From NCBI GenBank assembly GCA_014237395.1, contig JABZFP010000044.1, positions 1 through 64,000 of the forward strand: DNA of 64,000 bases, written 5' to 3'. Of the stretch, positions 42,556 to 51,076 are shown in pieces. The stretch's first letter is position 1, and every line of letters begins with the position of its first letter. The notes below the pieces were generated by a model. It worked only from the letters and a program-made list of their open reading frames with translations. It was not told where the DNA came from and searched no databases. Both the position numbers and the translations under genes were made by a program. The DNA is from Desulfobacteraceae bacterium. GTDB lineage: Bacteria; Desulfobacterota; Desulfobacteria; Desulfobacterales; UBA5852.

Positions 42556-42585
42556 CACGGGGAGCGGATTTGTTGGCTCCCCGTG
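42556..42585 (-). terminator. Hairpin downstream of aprB
   Basis: CACGGGGAGC and GCTCCCCGTG pair perfectly over 10 bp around a 10-base loop, 44 bases after the aprB stop. It supports aprB being monocistronic. The T tract is weak. Confidence 0.5.
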
Positions 42586-42629
42586 CGCGATGTTGGCAGG
42601 ACACCTGTCGGTTCGCTACCGTCGAAGCG

Positions 42630-43070
42630 TTACGCCGCCACTTCCTTGGGCCTTGGGATAACGTATCCGTCGGCCTCTTCCGTGGACAACTGGTCGCTTT
42701 CGAGGTCTTTTCCCTTGAGGTCCGTGTAGGCGTTGGCCGTTCCTTCAGCCGTGGTGCGGATGGGGAACTTGAAACGTTTGATGGTCCCGTTGCGAAACTT
42801 GCAGGTCCACATCACGTCTTCCGTTCCCATCATGGGCATGATGCTGCTGCCCAGCGGCACGAAGTCGGCATACCCCCTCACCTCGATCGCTTGCGTCGGG
42901 CAGATCTTCACGCACGAGAAACATTCCCAACACTGGTCCGGCTCCTGGTTGTAGGCCTTCATTTGGTCAGGATCCAGGACCATCAGATCGTTGGGGCAGA
43001 TGTACGTGCACGCGGTTTTGTCTCCGCCCTTACACCCATCGCATTTTTCTGCGATCACGAAACTAGGCAT
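42630..43070 (-). CDS. aprB: Adenylylsulfate reductase beta subunit, orphan
   Basis: The gene encodes 146 residues. The ATG at 43070 follows AGGAGG. Eight cysteines in CDGCKGGDKTACTYICP and CWECFSCVKICP bind two [4Fe-4S] clusters, and the tail (KFRNGTIKRFKFPIRTT) is typical of AprB. AprB passes electrons to the FAD of AprA in the reduction of APS to sulfite. aprA normally follows aprB, but here a hairpin and an unrelated TPR gene follow. An extra copy or a different partner is therefore suggested. Confidence 0.85.
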   Translation of the reverse strand: MPSFVIAEKCDGCKGGDKTACTYICPNDLMVLDPDQMKAYNQEPDQCWECFSCVKICPTQAIEVRGYADFVPLGSSIMPMMGTEDVMWTCKFRNGTIKRFKFPIRTTAEGTANAYTDLKGKDLESDQLSTEEADGYVIPRPKEVAA

Positions 43071-43281
43071 GATACCTCCTAGTCTGCAGGGTTGGTATGA
43101 CGCCCCCTCGACAGGGCAGAAGCCCCTGCCGGTGGCGTCGTGTGCAATGCCATGCCACTCATGGCATACAACAGAAACTAGGGCGGTAGCGAATTTTGTC
43201 AATATATTGTCTAATTATTATTGATTTTTCTTCGGCGGAACGTTGTACACTTATCTGTCTTTTGTCGTCGTTGCCGCGCCG

Positions 43282-44670
43282 TTACCCTTTGGTGTGAAAA
43301 CGGAATCCTGTTTCTTGTTTCAACCGTTCCAATTCCCGCTTCAATATGTCCGCTTGTGTCATGCCGGCCGGTGTCTGGATCAGGTTGGTCTGCTCACGCG
43401 GGTCTTTCGTCAGATCGAACAGTTCGCGTGGCCGCAAATCCTCTTGGTATTCGACGTACTTGTAATTTGCGGTGCGGATGGCGGTGATGCCCGGGATGGG
43501 GATCGGAAAGACCGGGAAGTGCTCATAGAGCCAGGCGGTGCGGCCGGGCGTGGCGGCGTCTTCGAGAATGGGGACCAGGCTTCGCCCCTGCATGGCCGCC
43601 GGCGGAACGATACCGGCCAGTTCGAGCAGGGTCGGGGCCAGGTCGATATTGAGCACCATTTGGCGGGCGCGGCGGCCCGGATCTCGTATCAGGCCGGGAT
43701 ATCGCACGATAAAGGGGATCCGGATGGATTCCTCGTAGGCCAGGCGTTTGTCGTAGAGGCCGTGCTCGCCCCAGAAATGACCGTTGTCGCCGGCATAGAT
43801 AACGATCGTGTTCTCCGCAATGCCCATGGCATCCAGGGCGGCCAGAAGGCGGCCGACCTGCTCGTCCACCGAGACCACGGTTTCGCAATAGTTGCGGTAG
43901 AGGAAATCGAGGGGAAAGATGGCGCCCACAAAGGGGTGGCCGTTGGTGTAGGGAATCCATGGATCGGATTCCGGCGGCAGCTTGAGATCCACATCGCGGT
44001 AGCGTCCCTTCAGGTGCGGCGGCGGGCGGAAACCGAAATGCACGGCCTTGTGGGAGAGATACAGGCAAAACGGCTTCCGGCGCTCCCGGGTGATGAAGTC
44101 CAGGGCCAGGTCGGTCAGGTCTTCGGTAATGTAGCGTCCGGGGCGAGCGGTTTCGACACCGTCGATGATCAGCGGGCAGTCATAGTAAACGCCCTGGCCG
44201 CCTTCCTGGGTGAAGGAGATAAACCGGTCAACGCCACGCAGCGCCGGCAGCCCGTCGCCGGGCATGTGCCATTTGCCGATAAAGGCGGTCTCGTAGCCGG
44301 CCGCGTTGAGCTGTTCCAGGAAGGTGACGTTGCGGTTGTCCCAGGGCGTGTGGTTGGTTACCACCCCGTGCGTATGGGCGTACTGCCCAGTCAGGAAACT
44401 CGCCCGCGACGGGCTGCACAGGGAGGTGGTGACAAAAGCGTTTTCAAACAGGATACCTTCATTGGCCAGGCGGTCCAGGTGCGGGGTTTGGAGGAAAGGA
44501 TGCCCCATGGCGCTCAAGGCATCCCAGCGGTGGTCGTCGGTGAGGACGAATATCATATTCGGCGGGCGGTTGGCGGCGGCGAAACCCCTGCCGGGCGGAA
44601 GACCGGTCAGCGAGAGGCCGGTCACGAGCAGGATGAGGGGGAATAGACTCCGGCAGCGCTTTGTTATCAT
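43282..44670 (-). CDS. Exported sulfatase (FGly-dependent)
   Basis: The gene encodes 462 residues. A signal peptide precedes NMIFVLTDDHRWDALSAMG (metal site). The FGly motif CSPSRASFLTG (Cys-85) is of the Cys type, matured by a formylglycine-generating enzyme. Further conserved sites are FIGKWHM and YAGDNGHFWGEHG. The family hydrolyses sulfate esters of glycans, choline or aryl compounds outside the cytoplasm. It lies 12 bases after a small membrane protein gene and is probably co-transcribed with it. Confidence 0.88.
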   Translation of the reverse strand: MITKRCRSLFPLILLVTGLSLTGLPPGRGFAAANRPPNMIFVLTDDHRWDALSAMGHPFLQTPHLDRLANEGILFENAFVTTSLCSPSRASFLTGQYAHTHGVVTNHTPWDNRNVTFLEQLNAAGYETAFIGKWHMPGDGLPALRGVDRFISFTQEGGQGVYYDCPLIIDGVETARPGRYITEDLTDLALDFITRERRKPFCLYLSHKAVHFGFRPPPHLKGRYRDVDLKLPPESDPWIPYTNGHPFVGAIFPLDFLYRNYCETVVSVDEQVGRLLAALDAMGIAENTIVIYAGDNGHFWGEHGLYDKRLAYEESIRIPFIVRYPGLIRDPGRRARQMVLNIDLAPTLLELAGIVPPAAMQGRSLVPILEDAATPGRTAWLYEHFPVFPIPIPGITAIRTANYKYVEYQEDLRPRELFDLTKDPREQTNLIQTPAGMTQADILKRELERLKQETGFRFHTKG

Positions 44671-44682
44671 GCGACGGCCTCC

Positions 44683-45240
44683 TTACAGAAAGAGCCTCGT
44701 GTAGAGATCCATATACCAGTAGTAATAGGTGTGACCGCCCTTCCACAGCATGGTGACCACCAGGGTGAGACTGACCGCCAGGGTCAGGGTGCTCTGCCAG
44801 GCAAAGACGCGAAACGCGGGATCATCGGTTCTACGCCGGGTAATCGCCCGACAGACTATCTCGGAAATGGATGCGCAGAGCAGGGAGACCACCGGTGCGC
44901 CCAGCACGAGGTGGTGGAAGAAAAGGAAAACGAACTCTCCCGGTGAATAGATGCCGATAAACCGGGTCAGCACCGTGGCGCTCCAGATCATGGCGGTGGC
45001 GGTGCCGGCCAGCATGCGTTCGCCATATCGGGCACCCCGGAAAAAGGCGATGGGGTGAGCGATGAAGGCCCCCAGCCAGATGCTGGCGAACATCACGATG
45101 GCGCTGAGATGCGCCAGACCGCGATGCAGGGCCGGGTTTTCAATGGTGCGGGCATGATCGTACAACAGGGATGAGGCCACCATGAGTCCCGTCACCAGGG
45201 CGATGGGAAAGAGCAGGCGCCGTGCCAGGCTTTGTTTCAT
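44683..45240 (-). CDS. Small membrane protein next to the sulfatase
   Basis: The gene encodes 185 residues with four hydrophobic segments: LLFPIALVTGLMVASSLL, HLSAIVMFASIWLGAFIAHP, FVFLFFHHLVLGAPVVSLLC and STLTLAVSLTLVVTMLWKGG. The N-terminus is basic, which favours a cytoplasmic start. The family is not recognised. It is close upstream of the sulfatase gene on the same strand and may aid its function in the membrane. Confidence 0.65.
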   Translation of the reverse strand: MKQSLARRLLFPIALVTGLMVASSLLYDHARTIENPALHRGLAHLSAIVMFASIWLGAFIAHPIAFFRGARYGERMLAGTATAMIWSATVLTRFIGIYSPGEFVFLFFHHLVLGAPVVSLLCASISEIVCRAITRRRTDDPAFRVFAWQSTLTLAVSLTLVVTMLWKGGHTYYYWYMDLYTRLFL

Positions 45241-45357
45241 GAGTATCCCTAAGGTCTAAAAGGTTGAGGCGTTTTTATTCTCCAGTTGAGAAGCCACAAA
45301 ACTTTTTACCGATTGTTCATTTTCTTCTGCGTGCTTATTTGATGGGATCGTAAAATG

Positions 45358-45453
45358 TCCTGAAGCCGTCACTCCCGCGGAGGCGGGAGTCCAGAACCCA
45401 TTGAAATAACTGGATCCCCGCCTGCGCGGGGATGACGAAAAGAATACTTCAGC
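45358..45453. repeat. REP-like palindromic repeat pair
   Basis: Two inverted palindromes face each other: ACTCCCGCGGAGGCGGGAGT followed by CCAG, and CTGGATCCCCGCCTGCGCGG followed by GGAT. They are flanked by TGAAG and CTTCA. This is the layout of REP/BIME-type or small non-autonomous mobile repeats seen in many proteobacteria. Confidence 0.65.
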
Positions 45454-45492
45454 GACTTATTACGAGTCCATCTTATTTCCACCCATTTCGGC

Positions 45493-45516
45493 GATGCTCG
45501 GCGCGGGACAAAGGGA
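45493..45516. repeat. Second copy of a 24-base repeat
   Basis: GATGCTCGGCGCGGGACAAA plus GGGA matches 11341-11364 with one mismatch. Both copies lie in intergenic DNA. Confidence 0.6.
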
Positions 45517-45613
45517 GGGAAAGCCTCAATCCCCAAGCAAATGCAAGTCTATCCTGAAGTGAAATCAAAATTGAGCGACGATAATATCACCAGCCCATTA
45601 AGTCGCCGCGATT

Positions 45614-46462
45614 TCAGAATTCCGTTACTGGTTCCAATGGCACCTCCGGGTAGATCTGGCCGTGGGCCGGCGGCATGGAGTTGTAGACCCATTCGATGTC
45701 CACCGTGCCCAGTGTGATCAGGCGATGGCGTTTGAAGCCGCGAAAGGTGCCCCGGATCAAAACATCTTCCATGCCCATGGTCAGACAGAAAACCGCCACT
45801 TCGGTGCCGATTGCGATGCGGCGCAATTCCTGGCCGAAGGCCAGCGGTGCAAACGCCAGCCGCCGGCTGTCGGCGGCCTGGCACTGGACGACCGGAACGA
45901 GCTCAGGTACGCCGTCCGTACCGATATAGCTGATGAATTTAAGCGATCCCATCTGGTTGAACAGGTCTTCGGCAAAAGGTTTTAAAATGCGCTGCGGGTC
46001 CCCTGTGGCGGCGGCGCCCTTGCCGACCCGCGTCAGCAGGGCACTGGCCACGATGCCGGCCATGGGAAGCGGCATGGCTTCCGTGGTTTCCACCAGGTCG
46101 AGGTAGTGCACCGTGTTGATGCCGAAGTAGGTGTTGTAGCGGAACATGGGGATGTCGTTGTATCGCTGGAACTCGGGCCCTTCCCGGCGCAGGTGGGTCC
46201 ATCGGGCCCGTCCCCGCCACAGGCGGCGATCCATGGTCATGATCAGGAAGGCGATAGCGGGGGTTTGCTGGATGTACTGCTTGCTGAGCCCCCGGCAGAA
46301 TTCCCCCAGGGTGATCTGGTCGGGTCGGGGGGCCATGATCGAGGTAATGAGCGACACGTGGGGCTGGCCATGGGGATTGACGCAGGCCACGATGCCGATT
46401 TTCTCAGCCGGTTCAAAGGCCTTTTGTTCGTCGGCGGTAAAGCAGGACCTTGTGGCGGTCAT
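45614..46462 (-). CDS. FMN-binding split-barrel (pyridoxamine oxidase-like) protein
   Basis: The gene encodes 282 residues. The fold is suggested by GIVACVNPHGQPHVSLITSI at the start and RYNTYFGINTVHYLDL in the middle. A C-terminal half repeats the pattern (LKFISYIGTDGVPELVPVVQ). It belongs with the PNPOx-like superfamily, which binds FMN or similar cofactors. It ends the glycyl-radical gene module, 27 bases after the activase gene. A role in redox of the pathway intermediate or in oxygen protection is inference. Confidence 0.65.
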   Translation of the reverse strand: MTATRSCFTADEQKAFEPAEKIGIVACVNPHGQPHVSLITSIMAPRPDQITLGEFCRGLSKQYIQQTPAIAFLIMTMDRRLWRGRARWTHLRREGPEFQRYNDIPMFRYNTYFGINTVHYLDLVETTEAMPLPMAGIVASALLTRVGKGAAATGDPQRILKPFAEDLFNQMGSLKFISYIGTDGVPELVPVVQCQAADSRRLAFAPLAFGQELRRIAIGTEVAVFCLTMGMEDVLIRGTFRGFKRHRLITLGTVDIEWVYNSMPPAHGQIYPEVPLEPVTEF

Positions 46463-46489
46463 GGGGGGTCATCCTTCCTGGGGTGCATG

Positions 46490-47536
46490 TCAGGCGGTTG
46501 TTGCCGCTGTTGACCGTTCCTGTTTTTCATCAGAGGGGGCCGGGGGCTTCCGGGTCGGTCCGCTCCAATGCACGATGGCGGGATCGACCCCCGAACGGCG
46601 GGCCACATCGGCCAATTGTTCCAGCGTGTCGAGGGGCAGCAGGGGCTGGGAGTTGTACGACCAGTCGCGATCGAGCCGCAGGTATTTGTCCCGGCAGAGA
46701 TTGTTGAAGGCGCACAGCTCCCAGCGTGCAACCGTGCCTTTTAAATGCGCGGCGATCCACTGTCCGATGCCGGCGATGTTGGCTTCCGTTGCCGTGGCCT
46801 GTGGAATGACCGGGGTGCGAATCCACAGTTCCTGGGGGGCGGCACCCGAGACCATGCGGGCGCCGATGGTTCGCAGATTGTCGAGAATCTGTGCGTTGCC
46901 GCGTCCCGTAAAGGTGCGGTGGCGCTCGGGGTCGATCTCTTTGATGTCGTACAACACCAGATCGGTAAAGGGGAGAAACGCGTCCAGAGTTTGAGCCGGG
47001 TAACAACCACAGGTATCCACCGCCGTGTGGATGTTCGCTTGTTTCAGGGCCTGAAGAAAGGCCGACAGGAATGATGCCTGCAAACCGGGTTCGCCGCCCC
47101 CGGCCGTGACACCGCCGCCCGAGCTGGCAAAATAGGCCTGATCCTTGAGGACTTCGTGAACCAGGGCATCGAGATGCCAGTGGGTGCCGATGATTTCCAT
47201 GGCCGTCGAAGGGCATTCCGCGGCACACGCACCGCATGTGGTGCAGTGGGCGCGGTCGATGGCAACCCCTTCGGCAGTGCGCTTCAGGGCATCTTCCGGG
47301 CAGACCGTGCCGCAGGTGCCGCAGCCGATACAGCGGCTGGCGATCCAGTGAAGCTGGGGACGGGCCGATATGCTTTCCGGATTGTGGCACCAGGCACAGG
47401 CCAGGCTGCATCCCTTGAAAAAAACGGTGGTGCGGATGCCCGGTCCGTCCTCGGTGGAGAGCCGCTGGATTTCGAAAAGTGTGGCGAGTGAATCCTTTGC
47501 GTCGTCAGCCGGAAGATCGTTTTCAGTCGCGTGCAT
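46490..47536 (-). CDS. Glycyl-radical enzyme activase (radical SAM)
   Basis: The gene encodes 348 residues. The core motif CSLACAWCHNPES is the radical SAM CxxxCxxC. Two ferredoxin-like clusters follow (CIGCGTCGTVCP, CTTCGACAAECP). It activates the glycyl-radical enzyme encoded directly upstream by abstracting a hydrogen from its glycine. The ATG at 47536 has AAAGGA before it. An overlapping start at 47563 would couple it to the enzyme stop (TGATG). Confidence 0.88.
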   Translation of the reverse strand: MHATENDLPADDAKDSLATLFEIQRLSTEDGPGIRTTVFFKGCSLACAWCHNPESISARPQLHWIASRCIGCGTCGTVCPEDALKRTAEGVAIDRAHCTTCGACAAECPSTAMEIIGTHWHLDALVHEVLKDQAYFASSGGGVTAGGGEPGLQASFLSAFLQALKQANIHTAVDTCGCYPAQTLDAFLPFTDLVLYDIKEIDPERHRTFTGRGNAQILDNLRTIGARMVSGAAPQELWIRTPVIPQATATEANIAGIGQWIAAHLKGTVARWELCAFNNLCRDKYLRLDRDWSYNSQPLLPLDTLEQLADVARRSGVDPAIVHWSGPTRKPPAPSDEKQERSTAATTA

Positions 47537-47562
47537 GCTTGTCCTTTGCGGGAGGCGCTCCA

Positions 47563-50079
47563 TCAATATCCCTGGTGGCTCACCCGTTCGATGACCTCGT
47601 TCTGCAGCTCTTTGCCGATGGCGGTGAAGTAGGTGTTGTAGCCGGTGATGCGCACCAGCAGGTGCGGGTAATTCTCGGGGTGCTGCTGGGCGTCGCGCAG
47701 CATGTCCGGATCGAGCATGTTGACCTGGAGGCAGGTGCCGCCGTTTTCCGCATAGCCTTTCAGGAAGGCCTTGAACTTGTTCTGGTGGGCCGGATCACGG
47801 ATGATGGCCGGGTGAAAGGTGATGGTATGGCTGGCGCCGTTGGGCAGGCAGTTGAAGGTGTCGTCCCAGTCGGCCGTCCCCTCTGCTGCCCGTCCGCCCA
47901 GCACTTTGCCCACCGAATTGGCGTTGGCGGTGGGACCTTTAATGTCGGCACCGTTGGAGGGGCAGATGGCGTTGGACAGAAACTGGCCCCGGGGGCGGCC
48001 GTCGGCGCTGGCCGCCATGACGAAACCGTCGCCGGCCCAGTAATTCCAGCTCAGCATGCCCGGCCGGAACTGGCGATGGGTCGATGTGGTGCGATGCTGC
48101 CAGGTCAAGTCGGTCCACAGGTCCATCACCTGCCGTGCCATCGCGTCGGCTTCGTCGTCGTCGCGGCCGTATTTGGGCGCTTTGTTGCGGGCCATGGCCT
48201 GGAGCACTTCAAAGCCGCTCCAATTGGCGCGCAATGCTGCCATCAGCTCCGCCATGGAACATTTCTGACAATCGAAAACCAGGTATTTGATGGCCAGCAG
48301 CGAGTCCACCGTGGTGGCAAAGGTGACGGCTTCTAGAGTGGTGAAATTCAATTCGGCACCGCCCCGGGTAACATCGCGCCCTTTTTCGGCGCATCCCCGC
48401 ACCAGGCAGGAAAGATAGGGGGTCGGGAAATAAACGGCCCGCGCCGACTCGGAGCATTCGTAGGTGTCGACGCATTTACGGATGATATAGGCGGTCTGCT
48501 CGCTGTAGGCCAGCCAGAATTGCTCCCAGCGCGCGAAGGCGGCGGCGTCTCCGGTGGATGGCCCCGCCTGGGTGACGGGTTCGGTCTTTCCGGTCATGGG
48601 GTCGTGGAAGGGCAGCAGGTCCCGGCCGCCGGTGAGGGCAAGCTCCACCGCTTTGAGCAGGTTGAGATTGCAGTCCACCGTGCCGGAACGATCATTGCCC
48701 ACCATGGTGTTTTCCAGGCAGCCCACCGGGGCGTAGTCATGGACATTGTCCGGGCGAATCCATTCCCGGCAGCCGGCCCGTTCGGCTTCGCGCATCATGC
48801 CGGCCATGGAGCGTTCATCGAAATTGAGCAGGAATGGGGCGCCCTGACTGTCGGAAATCATGTCGACGACCTTATCCATCAGGGCCGTCGGGCTGTTGCG
48901 GTGCAGGCGCACATTGGGTTTGGGCTCCAATATGGGGGACATGTCGTCGATGACCTCGAGAATGGCGTAGGTCAGATCATTGGTCATATCCCGGCCGTCA
49001 GGCCCCAGGCCGGACAGGGTGATGAGCTGGCCGAAACCGGCGGTGATGCCCTGGCGGCCGTTGCGGATCATGGCATCATACACCGTGTTGCAGTGGACCC
49101 AGAAGCATTTGAGGATTTCCTTGCCGAACTCACGGTCCATGCCCTCTTTGAGCGAGGTTTCCCAATAGGGCAGCAGGTATTGATCGATGCGGCCAAAGGA
49201 AACCCCGGGGCCGGGGTAGTTTTCGTCGCTCATGATCAGCATGTGGTTGAGCCACAGGGCCTGTACGGCTTCCCAGAAGGTGCGGGGCGGCTCCCAGGGG
49301 ACATGTTCCAGATGGGTCGCCATACGGCGCAGTTCCTGCCGGCGTTCCTGGTCAGAGGCCTCATTGGCCAAACGGCGGCAGAGCGTGCTGTAGGCGGCGG
49401 CCAACTCCCGCGGCATGGTGGCCGCCGTCATCATGGCCCGCAACTGGGCGCCCCGGGGACCCTCCTGGTCGGTCTGGCTGAGCTTGTCATAACGATCCGA
49501 CAAATCGGCATGGATGCCCCGCCAGCCATTTTTAAGTGCCATGGCATGATCCGGCACGAGATGGCCGCTGGTGGCGCCGGCGTTGCCGTAGCCGTGATCG
49601 TGAAACCATTTCATGCGGGCCCGGGCGCCGTTGCGGCCCAGGAGGGCGGTGTCGAAGCTTTTCTGTTCGGCTTCGGTCAAGCACAGGGAGGTCTGGAGGT
49701 TGAAGCGGGCGCCGGCCAGCAAATCGCCGGGCAATATTTCGCGCGGCACGTGATGGACCATGACCTCTTTGACGAACCAGGCCCGGCGCTCGGGCAGCGA
49801 CCAGGTCCAGAAGTCGTCGGGAAGCGCAATGTCACGCGCCGCCTGCCGGAACGAACCGCGCAGGGTTTGCAGAAGGGCATAGGTTTCCGGAACGATGTAG
49901 AACGTCATTTCGTTGAACTGGACGTCCCAGGGCGTGCCGGTGGACCAGGCCAGGAACTGGTTGTTCCATTTGCGATCGGCGCCCTGGAAGTAATAGTCCC
50001 GCAGCCACTGAATGCGTGGCGACAGCTGCCGGGGGGTTCGCAGGGGGGGCATTGCCTGATGCTGAACAGCGGTGCTCAT
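47563..50079 (-). CDS. Glycyl-radical enzyme, substrate unknown
   Basis: The gene encodes 838 residues. GGAGG precedes the ATG at 50079. The thiyl site is PVGCLEN with Cys-454 and Glu-456, and the glycyl-radical site is VRITGYNTYFTAIG with Gly-813. The Cys-x-Glu pair is shared by diol dehydratase, choline lyase and arylacetate decarboxylase lineages. The LEN context is not one I can match to CutC (VEP), isethionate lyase or diol dehydratase. The enzyme starts an operon with its activase and follows a GntR regulator. It likely cleaves or dehydrates an unknown compound under anaerobic conditions. Confidence 0.88.
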   Translation of the reverse strand: MSTAVQHQAMPPLRTPRQLSPRIQWLRDYYFQGADRKWNNQFLAWSTGTPWDVQFNEMTFYIVPETYALLQTLRGSFRQAARDIALPDDFWTWSLPERRAWFVKEVMVHHVPREILPGDLLAGARFNLQTSLCLTEAEQKSFDTALLGRNGARARMKWFHDHGYGNAGATSGHLVPDHAMALKNGWRGIHADLSDRYDKLSQTDQEGPRGAQLRAMMTAATMPRELAAAYSTLCRRLANEASDQERRQELRRMATHLEHVPWEPPRTFWEAVQALWLNHMLIMSDENYPGPGVSFGRIDQYLLPYWETSLKEGMDREFGKEILKCFWVHCNTVYDAMIRNGRQGITAGFGQLITLSGLGPDGRDMTNDLTYAILEVIDDMSPILEPKPNVRLHRNSPTALMDKVVDMISDSQGAPFLLNFDERSMAGMMREAERAGCREWIRPDNVHDYAPVGCLENTMVGNDRSGTVDCNLNLLKAVELALTGGRDLLPFHDPMTGKTEPVTQAGPSTGDAAAFARWEQFWLAYSEQTAYIIRKCVDTYECSESARAVYFPTPYLSCLVRGCAEKGRDVTRGGAELNFTTLEAVTFATTVDSLLAIKYLVFDCQKCSMAELMAALRANWSGFEVLQAMARNKAPKYGRDDDEADAMARQVMDLWTDLTWQHRTTSTHRQFRPGMLSWNYWAGDGFVMAASADGRPRGQFLSNAICPSNGADIKGPTANANSVGKVLGGRAAEGTADWDDTFNCLPNGASHTITFHPAIIRDPAHQNKFKAFLKGYAENGGTCLQVNMLDPDMLRDAQQHPENYPHLLVRITGYNTYFTAIGKELQNEVIERVSHQGY

Positions 50080-50093
50080 GGTGGGCCTCCTTG

Positions 50094-50107
50094 CCGGAGA
50101 TCTCCGG
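50094..50107. promoter_or_regulatory. 14-bp perfect palindrome between the regulator and enzyme genes
   Basis: CCGGAGATCTCCGG sits 14 bases before the glycyl-radical enzyme ATG. It may be an operator or an mRNA hairpin near the ribosome binding site. Confidence 0.4.
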
Positions 50108-50119
50108 GTATTCATTATA

Positions 50120-50845
50120 TCATTTCATGGACGACAGCTTCTGCAGGTGATCGGCGCCATGTACCAGCATCTGTTCCATGACCGAAGCGGCCCCGGTTTC
50201 ATCACGGTTTTCGACGGCCGTGAGCATCTTGCGGTGGAAGGCGTGCACGGTATTGACGACAACCGCGTCCTCGAAGAACTGGGCGGCCAGGTTTAGGTAC
50301 ACCTGCTTGAAGGAGTTGATCAGCAGCGGATAGATTTGATTGCCCGATGCCAGGGACAACAAGTGGTGAAACTGGAAGTCAAGCGCGGTCAGTTTGACAG
50401 CGTCCTGTCGTCGCGACAGCCCTTCTTTCTCGATGACGTCCCGGAGATCGTTCAGGTGGGTCTCTTCCCGATGCCGCGCGGCCAGGCGGGCCGTCTCCAC
50501 TTCGAAAAGGCGCCGCACATCCAGCAGGCTTTTTAGAAGATCCGGCTCCAGGCGGCCTTCCTGGTAAGAAACCAGTGAGTTCAGCAGAGCCAAAGAGCCT
50601 TCCCGTCGGTAATCGTTGACCACGGCCCCCACACGGGGCGTGAGTGTCACCAGACCTTTGGCCTCCAGGTCGATCAGCCCTTTATGAACGACCGGGCGGC
50701 TGACTCCGAGTTGCAGGGCCAGCTCGCGTTCGGAGGGCAGTTTTTGGCCGATCCTGAGACGTCCGGATAGTATAAGATTCTCAAATCGTTCGATAAATAC
50801 GTCCTTCAGGCTGGACGTCTGAAGGGGGGTGAGCAATTCCTGCAT
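50120..50845 (-). CDS. GntR-family regulator (FadR/FCD type)
   Basis: The gene encodes 241 residues. The N-terminal winged helix (LILSGRLRIGQKLPSERELA) and the FCD all-helical domain (SLVSYQEGRLEPDLLKSLLD, LTALDFQFHHLLSLASGN) define the FadR subgroup. The metal- or carboxylate-binding FCD domain suggests that an organic acid is the inducer. It lies upstream of the glycyl-radical module on the same strand, and an FadR-type operator lies 19 bases upstream of its start. Confidence 0.85.
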   Translation of the reverse strand: MQELLTPLQTSSLKDVFIERFENLILSGRLRIGQKLPSERELALQLGVSRPVVHKGLIDLEAKGLVTLTPRVGAVVNDYRREGSLALLNSLVSYQEGRLEPDLLKSLLDVRRLFEVETARLAARHREETHLNDLRDVIEKEGLSRRQDAVKLTALDFQFHHLLSLASGNQIYPLLINSFKQVYLNLAAQFFEDAVVVNTVHAFHRKMLTAVENRDETGAASVMEQMLVHGADHLQKLSSMK

Positions 50846-50863
50846 AAACCCTCTCTTGGCTGT

Positions 50864-50874
50864 TGGTAATACCA
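50864..50874. promoter_or_regulatory. FadR-type operator candidate
   Basis: TGGTAATACCA is a perfect palindrome that fits the TNGTNNNACNA half-site arrangement of FCD-type GntR regulators. It lies between the regulator and the divergent enoyl-CoA hydratase gene. Confidence 0.6.
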
Positions 50875-51076
50875 GGTGCCACTTTAGTCTGGTAGGGAAA
50901 TGGTTGTCAAGTCTCCCGCTCAGGGTGGGGGCAGTTGAATTTGTGCGGATGCGCTGTTATGGCTTTTTGAGCAGCAGATTGGCACCGAGCGGGTCCGGCC
51001 GCGTACCAGGCGGCTGGTTTGACGTGCTGTCCGCTGTATTGCGCAAGTGGATAAAGTCGAAAAGGAGGATATGGTG

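Noticed and set aside
43243..44646. 467-codon open frame on the + strand
   Set aside because: It is antisense to the sulfatase gene, which has a signal peptide and active-site motifs. GC-rich genes commonly give such shadow frames.
48520..50181. 553-codon open frame on the + strand
   Set aside because: It lies opposite the glycyl-radical enzyme gene and has no recognisable motif.
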